Assembly (NCBI GenBank): GCA_027352645.1
Contig: DAIEIL010000084.1
Span: 1 to 11,211 of the forward strand
From: Rhodobiaceae bacterium
Lineage (GTDB): Bacteria > Pseudomonadota > Alphaproteobacteria > Parvibaculales > Parvibaculaceae
Direction: 5' to 3'
DNA length: 11,211 nt
Shown here: positions 6,436-11,211 of the stretch, piece by piece
How the letters are laid out: the number at the start of each line of letters is the position of its first letter
Position numbering within the stretch: the first letter of the stretch is position 1
Translations under genes and position numbers: made by a program
The notes under the pieces: model-generated
What the model was told of the DNA's origin: nothing
Databases searched by the model: none
What the model saw: only the letters and a program-made list of their open reading frames with translations

Positions 6436-7305
6436 ATGCCCGGCGACGAGAACCAGTACATCCTGACCATTTCCTGCCCCGACGCGGTGGGCATTGTTGC
6501 GGCGGTCGCGGGTCTGCTTGCGGCGGAAAATCTCTTCATCACGGAGTCGTCCCATTTCGGCGACCCCGACACGAAGCGCTTTTTCATGCGCACGGCCTTT
6601 CACCCCGTCGAGACGGGCGCATTCGGGCAGGCGCGTTTTGCCGAGCAGTTCGGTCCGGTGGCGGCGCGCTTCGGCATGGAATGGCGCCTGCATCATGTCG
6701 GCGTGCGGCCCTCTTTCCTGCTGATGGTTTCCAAGGCCGATCACTGCCTCAACGATCTTCTCTATCGCTACCGGACGGATGCGCTGCCCATCCATATTCC
6801 GGCGATTGTCTCCAACCATCTCGATCTCGCGCCGCTTGCGCAGCAGCATCGCATTCCCTTCTTCCATATTCCCGTGACCAAGGCGACGAAGCCCGATGCC
6901 GAGCGCCGGATGCTGGAGCTGGTGGAGGAGACAAAAGCGGAATTCGTCGTGCTCGCGCGTTACATGCAGGTGCTGTCGGATGAAACATGCCGCGCGCTGG
7001 CGGGCCGCGCGATCAATATCCATCACTCCTTCCTGCCGAGCTTCAAGGGCGCGAAGCCCTATCATCAGGCGCATGAGCGCGGTGTGAAACTCATCGGTGC
7101 CACGGCACATTTCGTGACGAGCGATCTCGATGAAGGTCCGATCATCGAGCAGCGTGTCGAGCGGGTGAGCCACACCACGACGGTTGAGCAGATGATTGCG
7201 GCAGGCCGCGATGTGGAAGCGCTGGTGCTTGCCCGCGCGGTCGCGGCTCTTGCGGCGCGGCGCGTCTTTCTCAACGGCAAGCGGACGGTCGTCTTCGCGG
7301 ACTAG
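6436..7305 (+). CDS. purU: Formyltetrahydrofolate deformylase
   Basis: This 289-residue cytosolic enzyme hydrolyses 10-formyltetrahydrofolate to formate and tetrahydrofolate, balancing one-carbon units for purine and methionine synthesis. The N-terminal part (about 8-85), beginning YILTISCPDAVGIVAAVAG, is an ACT regulatory domain. The C-terminal part (about 90-275) is a formyltransferase fold with NIHHSFLPSFKGA, giving the catalytic Asn194 and His196, and GATAHFVTSDLDEGPII with the catalytic Asp232. All three residues of the family's Asn-His-Asp triad are present, and the length is normal. ATG 6436 is chosen because the ACT domain begins right after it and AAGGCG lies upstream. An open extension back to 6346 would add 30 atypical residues from the terminator and leader. 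The gene converges on the small secreted-protein gene with only seven bases between stop codons, leaving no room for a terminator. Confidence 0.93.
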   Translation: MPGDENQYILTISCPDAVGIVAAVAGLLAAENLFITESSHFGDPDTKRFFMRTAFHPVETGAFGQARFAEQFGPVAARFGMEWRLHHVGVRPSFLLMVSKADHCLNDLLYRYRTDALPIHIPAIVSNHLDLAPLAQQHRIPFFHIPVTKATKPDAERRMLELVEETKAEFVVLARYMQVLSDETCRALAGRAINIHHSFLPSFKGAKPYHQAHERGVKLIGATAHFVTSDLDEGPIIEQRVERVSHTTTVEQMIAAGRDVEALVLARAVAALAARRVFLNGKRTVVFAD

Positions 7306-7312
7306 CGGCTGT

Positions 7313-7678
7313 TCAGAAGCCCTTGCCCTTGTTCACCGACCATTTGATGTTGCCATCGCCGCCCGTGATCTCGCCGGAACTTCCGGCGACCGGCGGCTCG
7401 TCGATCGGATCAGTGCAGCTTTCCTTGTCCGCCTTCGGCATCTTGGTGCAGATGCTCTTGCCCCTTACGCGCCACCATCCCTTGGCCAGCTTGCCATCCG
7501 GCGTGCGGACGACGATGTGTTTGCGGTTGGGATAATAGATCTTGGTGGTGCCCGCAGGGCCGGTAACTTCGACCGTGTTGCCGACGAGCCCGGAGCCCAC
7601 ATCCGCATGCGCCGAGACGGGCACGAGGAGGAGGGCGGCCGTCAATGCGGCGAGGCTGGTCGGGAAGCGGGTCGTCAT
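7313..7678 (-). CDS. Small secreted protein of unknown function
   Basis: This 121-residue protein has a clear Sec signal peptide: a charged start (MTTR), a hydrophobic core (about 8-20), and a likely signal peptidase I site after SAHA (Ala25). The mature part of about 96 residues should be periplasmic or exported. It contains GNTVEVTG, TTKIYYP, a TPDGKLAKGWWRVRG stretch, and two cysteines (77 and 88) that could form a disulfide. The alternating strand-like pattern around GNTV and GxWW recalls small beta-rich periplasmic proteins, but I do not recognise a named family and assign no function. The ATG at 7678 follows only a weak GGAC-type ribosome site. It lies tail-to-tail with purU and downstream of the small membrane protein on the same strand, with a 115-base gap that shows no clear promoter. 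Confidence 0.75.
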   Translation of the reverse strand: MTTRFPTSLAALTAALLLVPVSAHADVGSGLVGNTVEVTGPAGTTKIYYPNRKHIVVRTPDGKLAKGWWRVRGKSICTKMPKADKESCTDPIDEPPVAGSSGEITGGDGNIKWSVNKGKGF

Positions 7679-7793
7679 CAGGGCGTCCGTTGATTCTGCT
7701 GGGGCAATCTATCCCGCGTCGCCGGGCATGACGAGCCTTCACAAGCGCCTCGCGCGTGGATGCACCTTAATTCGCGGATACTTTTTGCCGGCA
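7679..7793. other. Spacer between the small secreted and small membrane protein genes
   Basis: This is 115 bases between two minus-strand genes. I see no convincing promoter, terminator or small gene. The secreted-protein gene may have its own promoter here, or may be read through from the membrane-protein gene. Confidence 0.4.
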
Positions 7794-8045
7794 CTATTTC
7801 CCGATGCTGGGCGGTTTCAGCAGAAAGAGCACGATCCAGATCGGGATGAGGACGAGCGCGCCGAGAATGAAATGCGGCAGCGCCCAGTCGAAGCCTTCGC
7901 GCATCATCGCGATGATGTGCTGGGGCGTGAAGCCCACATCGGAAAGCACCTGATCGGCGCTGATATCGAACTCATTCAGGACGGCTCCGATTAGCACCGC
8001 CACCAGTATGAACTTTATGAGCGTCGACAAGGCGTTATAGATCAT
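7794..8045 (-). CDS. Small two-helix inner-membrane protein (DUF6460-like)
   Basis: This is an 83-residue hydrophobic protein. One membrane segment spans roughly residues 7-25 (around LIKFILVAVLIGAVL) and a second roughly 54-77 (LPHFILGALVLIPIWIVLFLL), ending in a short KPPSIGK tail. Between them lies a polar, probably amphipathic stretch with VGFTP and MMREGFDWALP. This layout recalls a small alphaproteobacterial family that I believe is DUF6460; the name is from memory. Function is unknown. The ATG at 8045 is preferred because GGGGCGG precedes it and the helix follows soon after. An ATG at 8075 would add ten basic residues but has no ribosome site. It diverges from the cupin gene. Confidence 0.7.
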   Translation of the reverse strand: MIYNALSTLIKFILVAVLIGAVLNEFDISADQVLSDVGFTPQHIIAMMREGFDWALPHFILGALVLIPIWIVLFLLKPPSIGK

Positions 8046-8116
8046 GTTGTGCCGCCCCGACCGGCGAATCTCCATTTGGGACAGTTTAGACGGGCGTGGC
8101 GACGGAACAAGTCTTG

Positions 8117-8123
8117 GGAGGGG
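8117..8123 (+). promoter_or_regulatory. Ribosome binding site that fixes the cupin start
   Basis: GGGAGGG, followed by GTTTTT, places a strong Shine-Dalgarno about six bases before ATG 8129. This favours that ATG over the in-frame GTG at 8096, which would give 11 extra residues and has no such site. Confidence 0.75.
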
Positions 8124-8128
8124 TTTTT

Positions 8129-8635
8129 ATGGCGAGCCGTGAGGATGAGAAGGGGTCTAAAGAGGCACTGGAGGCGTGTTTCTGGAGCGCGGAGCGCATC
8201 GCGGGTCTGCAGGAGCGGCCTCATGTGCATCAGTTCAACGCCAATGCCGTCCGCCATACACGCTCGCTCGGCGACCTTGCGGGGCTTTCGGACATGGGCC
8301 TGCACCTCGTCCGGGTCGAGCCGGGCAGGGATACGACGGAACACCATTTCCACGGACAGGACGAGGAATTCCTCTTCGTGCTGTCGGGCGGGGGCGAGGT
8401 GACGATCGGCGAGGACACGGTCCCGGTGGGGCCGGGCGATTTCCTCGGCTTTCCCAAGGGCTCGCCCGCCCATTCCATGCATGTGCCCGCAGATGCCGGC
8501 GAAGACCTCGTCTATCTGATGGGCGGGACGCGCTCGCCCATCGATGTCTGCACTTATCCGCGTGCCGGTCTCCGCATGTACCGGATCAACGGCGAGAAGG
8601 AATATGTCTCCCTCTCCGACTTGAAGAAGGTCTAG
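8129..8635 (+). CDS. Single-domain cupin protein
   Basis: This is a 168-residue cytosolic protein with one cupin beta-barrel. Motif 1 reads PGRDTTEHHFHGQDEEF, supplying metal ligands His73, His75 and Glu79 or Glu80, and ends at the conserved Gly87. Motif 2 reads GDFLGFPKGSPAH, with His115 as the fourth ligand (His118 also nearby). The ligand set is complete, so a bound metal is expected. Single-domain cupins include isomerases, dioxygenases and sugar-binding proteins, and nothing here picks out a reaction. The N-terminal 50 residues carry WSAERIAGLQERPHVHQFN, which I do not recognise as a separate domain. The gene diverges from the small membrane protein and converges on the AsmA gene, with the two stop codons sharing CTAG (8632-8635). 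Confidence 0.85.
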   Translation: MASREDEKGSKEALEACFWSAERIAGLQERPHVHQFNANAVRHTRSLGDLAGLSDMGLHLVRVEPGRDTTEHHFHGQDEEFLFVLSGGGEVTIGEDTVPVGPGDFLGFPKGSPAHSMHVPADAGEDLVYLMGGTRSPIDVCTYPRAGLRMYRINGEKEYVSLSDLKKV

Positions 8636-10737
8636 CCGCCAAAGAGCTTCTTCAACTGGTCGGCCGGCTTGGGCTGCTCCTGGGTGGGGCTGCCAGTACC
8701 TGTCGTACCAGTGCCGGTATCCGTGCCGGTATCCGTGCCGGTCGCTCCCGTTCCCGTCGTTGTGCCCGTTGTGCCGGTCGTGCCTGTGCCGCTGGGCGTT
8801 TCGGTCTTCGCGCCGCCGCCCAGCAGGCCCTTCAGCATTTCCTTGCCGCCGCCGCCCTTGAGATTCTTTATCTGGTCGATGGTGGCATTGGGGTTCTTGA
8901 GCATGGCTTCGAGATCGGGCCGGAATTTCGGCGCGGTCCACGGGCCCTCGATAATGAGCGGAATTTCGAGCCCCTTGGCATCCGTCGCGCCGCCCTGGCC
9001 TTCCAGCGTCGCCGCGAGCTTCGGATTGACGTGGTAGTTGAGGGTGCGGTTGGGCAGATCCACCGTGCCATTGCCGGCGACGCGCACCAGCGGGCTCAGC
9101 ATCTTCAGGTCGTTATTGGTCAGGATGCCCTTGTCGATGGTGAAGGTGCCGCCGAGCTCGGAGAAGTCCGTGTCCTGCGAGCCGCCGCTCTCCCAACCGG
9201 TCAGCGCGCCCTGTCCGACGTTGCGCGCGAGCTGCGCGATGTTCACGCCCTTGATCGCGCCGTTGGTGAACTTCACGTCGCCCTTGCCGCCGAGATTGCC
9301 GACCATCTGACGCTGGCTCTGGCCGACCGTCTGTACGGCGAAGTTCAGTGCGGTCTTGCCTTCGAGGCGCTTGAAGTCTGCGGCGTCGGCGAGAAGCCCG
9401 GCCGCCGAAACGCCCGAGATCGAGAAGGAAGCGGCCGCCTGCGCCACGCGCTGCGAACCGTCCAACGTCAGCTTGCCATTGCCCGAGCCTTCGTAGAGCG
9501 CGAGCTTGGTCAGGTCGACATTCATCACGCCATTGTTGAGACGCAGCGCCAGCGCGCTTTCGCCGATCTTGATTTGCTTGATGAGCAGCTCATGCGTGCT
9601 GAAGCTGAAATCTGCATCAGCTGCGCGCAGGCCCGACAGGTCGATGGGGGCGTTGCTCCAGCCCGCATCGCCGCCCCCGTTGCCACCGCCGCTCGGCGCT
9701 GCGCTGTCGGATGCGAGATAGGTGTTTGCATCGATGCGGTCGACGGCGAGGCGTCCTTTGACGAAGGGCCGCTTGCCGCTTGCGTTGACCGCGAGCGTGC
9801 CGGTTGCGTTCATGCCGTCGAAGCCGATCTTCGCATCGCTGAAATTATAGATGCCGTTGCCGCCCGAAGCCTTGCCTTCGATGGAGAGCGGCCCGAAGCC
9901 GTTGCCCGCGGGCAGCGCATTGCCGAGCCATGCGGCGAGGTTTCGCACGGAGGCGACGTCCAGCGTCACGCTGCCTGCGAATTTCAGACCTTCGAAGGGG
10001 CGGATCGTGCCCTTGTAGGTCGAATTGATCTTCGATGATTTGAGTGCAAGCTCGACGGGCGTTTCGCCGCCTTCGGTCAATGCGCGCGGGCGATCGGCCT
10101 TGAGCTTCAACGAAAGCGTCTCGCTGTTCCAGACGAGCGAGCCATCCGCGGTGAAGGGATCGTCGAGGCTCGGCAGGGCAAGATCGACATTCACCTTTTC
10201 AAAGGCGAGTGAGGCGCCCGTCTTCTGGTTGCGATAGGTCGCGGTGCCGTTTTCGATCGAGACGTCGCCGAGGCTGAGTTGGCGCAGTTTCGGTGCGCCG
10301 GTTCCCTGCGCGGCGGGCGTTGGCTTGGTTTGCGCCGGTGTGGAACTCGCGCTTTCGAACTGCCAGTTCGGTGTGCCGTCCGCCTTCACCTCGAGATGGA
10401 TCACGGGGTCGACGAGCACAAAGCTGTCGATCTGCACATCGCCCTTGAAGAGCGGCATGACCTTCAGCGCGGCGCGCATTTCGTGCATCGACGCCATGTC
10501 GCGGTCCTTGGCCCATGGCGCGTTCGAAATGCTGACATTCTCGACCTTCACCGCGAGGCGCGGGAAGAAAGAGAGGCCGACATTGCCGCCGATGGTCAGG
10601 TCGCGGCCCGTCTGTGCCTTCACCAGCGAAACGATGCGCTGCTTGTAGACATCTGCAGGAACGAGCATCGGCACCGCCACGATGACGGCGATGAGCAGCA
10701 CCACGATACCGACAATGATGGCGATGAGACGCGACAT
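8632..10737 (-). CDS. AsmA-family envelope protein with Gly/Thr-rich tail
   Basis: This 701-residue protein is anchored in the inner membrane by one N-terminal helix (about 4-26), with the bulk in the periplasm. The start (LVPADVYKQRIVSLVKAQTGRDL) and the SFFPRLAVKVENVSISNAPW stretch are typical of the AsmA domain. Further along, repeated strand motifs and a segment around VNIAQLARNVGQGALTGW fit the AsmA C-terminal domain. AsmA-like proteins are linked to outer-membrane assembly and lipid transport between membranes. Near the C-terminus, residues about 649-683 are almost entirely Gly and Thr with some Asp, followed by a short Pro/Gln/Lys end with DQLKKLFGG. An excellent GGAGGA ribosome site (10742-10747) precedes ATG 10737. 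It is transcribed away from the MarR-family gene. Confidence 0.9.
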   Translation of the reverse strand: MSRLIAIIVGIVVLLIAVIVAVPMLVPADVYKQRIVSLVKAQTGRDLTIGGNVGLSFFPRLAVKVENVSISNAPWAKDRDMASMHEMRAALKVMPLFKGDVQIDSFVLVDPVIHLEVKADGTPNWQFESASSTPAQTKPTPAAQGTGAPKLRQLSLGDVSIENGTATYRNQKTGASLAFEKVNVDLALPSLDDPFTADGSLVWNSETLSLKLKADRPRALTEGGETPVELALKSSKINSTYKGTIRPFEGLKFAGSVTLDVASVRNLAAWLGNALPAGNGFGPLSIEGKASGGNGIYNFSDAKIGFDGMNATGTLAVNASGKRPFVKGRLAVDRIDANTYLASDSAAPSGGGNGGGDAGWSNAPIDLSGLRAADADFSFSTHELLIKQIKIGESALALRLNNGVMNVDLTKLALYEGSGNGKLTLDGSQRVAQAAASFSISGVSAAGLLADAADFKRLEGKTALNFAVQTVGQSQRQMVGNLGGKGDVKFTNGAIKGVNIAQLARNVGQGALTGWESGGSQDTDFSELGGTFTIDKGILTNNDLKMLSPLVRVAGNGTVDLPNRTLNYHVNPKLAATLEGQGGATDAKGLEIPLIIEGPWTAPKFRPDLEAMLKNPNATIDQIKNLKGGGGKEMLKGLLGGGAKTETPSGTGTTGTTGTTTGTGATGTDTGTDTGTGTTGTGSPTQEQPKPADQLKKLFGG
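8689..8793. repeat. Low-complexity repeat encoding the Gly/Thr tail of the AsmA protein
   Basis: The plus strand shows imperfect repeats of the type GTGCCGGT/GTCGTG, including a perfect 12-bp tandem GTGCCGGTATCC at 8711-8722 and 8723-8734 and a partial third copy at 8735-8742. On the coding strand these give TGTD units. Repeats of this kind can change length by slippage while staying in frame if whole units are gained or lost. Confidence 0.8.
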
Positions 10738-10936
10738 GATTTCCTCCCGGCTCAGGGCGCTTCAACGGGCGCCGATTCGGCTCCGATTATGAACCCGGGC
10801 CGTGGGCGGAATTGTGACCGCCCGGCCCGCGCCGGCGAAGCGCCAATATGGCTTGCCGGGCGTTGGCATCAAAAATAAAGGAGATAAGTCACGCAAATAG
10901 GTTGAAGGCTAATACATAGGAGACTATCTATTTTCC
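10738..10936. promoter_or_regulatory. Divergent regulatory region between the AsmA and MarR genes
   Basis: This 199-bp spacer should carry promoters for both divergent genes. It has a GC-rich half near asmA and an AT-rich half (about 10870-10936) near the MarR gene. A short palindrome ATAG-GAGA-CTAT (10916-10927) covers the likely ribosome site of the MarR gene and could be an operator, since MarR proteins often bind palindromes in their own promoters. No clear -35/-10 pair was found. Confidence 0.4.
10797..10828. other. Hairpin in the AsmA-side leader
   Basis: GGGCCG (10797-10802) and GGCGG (10805-10809), with a two-base bulge, pair with CCGCC (10818-10822) and CGGCCC (10823-10828) across an eight-base loop. 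It has no T-run, and both flanking genes point away from it, so it is not a terminator for either. It may lie in the 5' leader of the AsmA mRNA. Confidence 0.45.
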
Positions 10937-11211
10937 ATGGAACGACACCACACCAGAAATGAATTCGGCCTTTGGCTGCTTCGCGTCTCCCGCCTCTGGC
11001 GGCGAGAGGCCAATACGGCCGTCGAGGGTTTTGGCCTTTCCGAGGCGACGACGCTGCCGCTCGTCCAGCTCGGACGGCTCGGCGGCGGCGTGCGCCAGAC
11101 GGAACTGGCGGCGGCGCTGGGCATTGAAGGGCCATCGCTCGTGCCGCAGCTCGACGCGCTGGAAAAGTCGAAGCTTGTGGTTCGCAAACCGGACCCGACC
11201 GACCGCCGCGC
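10937..11211 (+). CDS. MarR-family transcriptional regulator (partial, runs off right edge)
   Basis: Ninety-one codons are visible from ATG 10937 and the frame is open at the window end. The N-terminal helix (EFGLWLLRVSRLWRREAN) is followed by LSEATTLPLVQLGRLGGGVRQTELAAALGIEGPSLVPQLDALEKSKLV, which is a MarR winged helix-turn-helix. It then enters the wing with RKPDPTDRR, the conserved Asp-Arg of MarR proteins. It should be a dimeric cytosolic repressor or activator responding to a small ligand. An in-frame TAA at 10910-10912 excludes longer versions. The best ribosome site (TAGGAGA, 10917-10923) is 13 bases from the ATG, longer than usual. Its targets are unknown; asmA is divergent, and anything downstream lies outside the window. 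Confidence 0.88.
   Translation, partial: MERHHTRNEFGLWLLRVSRLWRREANTAVEGFGLSEATTLPLVQLGRLGGGVRQTELAAALGIEGPSLVPQLDALEKSKLVVRKPDPTDRR

Noticed and set aside
8711..8742. Tandem repeats considered as a possible CRISPR or iteron array
   Set aside because: The units are contiguous without spacers and lie in the coding frame of the AsmA tail, so they are coding low-complexity repeats.
8176..10038. Long (620-residue) plus-strand frame opposite the AsmA gene
   Set aside because: It overlaps both the cupin and AsmA genes in shadow frames, has no ribosome site, and its composition is that of an antisense reading.
10839..10867. Short inverted repeats (such as GCCAATATGGC) considered as a terminator or REP element
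   Set aside because: The stems are only four to five base pairs, have no T-run, and lie between divergent genes, so neither role is supported.

Overview
The window looks like chromosomal DNA from a GC-rich alphaproteobacterium. GC-rich codon use, a PurU/AsmA/MarR/cupin neighbourhood of alphaproteobacterial flavour, and a small two-helix membrane protein of a type I associate with that class all point there. A Rhizobiales-like genus such as Parvibaculum is possible, but that is a guess from general resemblance. No tRNA, rRNA, CRISPR array, insertion sequence or phage gene is visible.

Left part (1-4536): a surface-glycan module. Reading leftward from a GTG at 1522 is one uninterrupted frame that runs off the window. 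It encodes a complete dTDP-glucose 4,6-dehydratase (RmlB, about 350 residues), a short linker, and the N-terminal half of dTDP-4-dehydrorhamnose reductase (RmlD). This apparent RmlB-RmlD fusion is the most notable item in the window. A 222-bp AT-rich divergent spacer separates it from a rightward pair: a family 2 glycosyltransferase of the rhamnosyltransferase type (WbbL-like), and an MsbA-type ABC exporter whose probable TTG start overlaps the glycosyltransferase stop. Together they suggest making dTDP-rhamnose, transferring a sugar, and moving a lipid or lipid-linked product across the inner membrane.

Middle part (4537-7305): two independent metabolic genes. An EtaA-like Baeyer-Villiger monooxygenase (4721-6232) carries the exact type I fingerprint. 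It is bounded upstream by an inverted repeat and a 13-bp tandem duplication, and downstream by a very clear intrinsic terminator. Next is purU (10-formyltetrahydrofolate hydrolase, 6436-7305), whose short leader can be closed by an 8-bp inverted repeat and may be structured.

Right part (7306-11211): a small secreted protein and a small membrane protein on the minus strand; a cupin on the plus strand; a large AsmA-family envelope protein on the minus strand, ending in a Gly/Thr repeat tail, whose stop codon shares a CTAG with the cupin stop; and, diverging from asmA, the start of a MarR-family regulator cut by the window edge. Apart from the glycan module the genes do not form an obvious single pathway.
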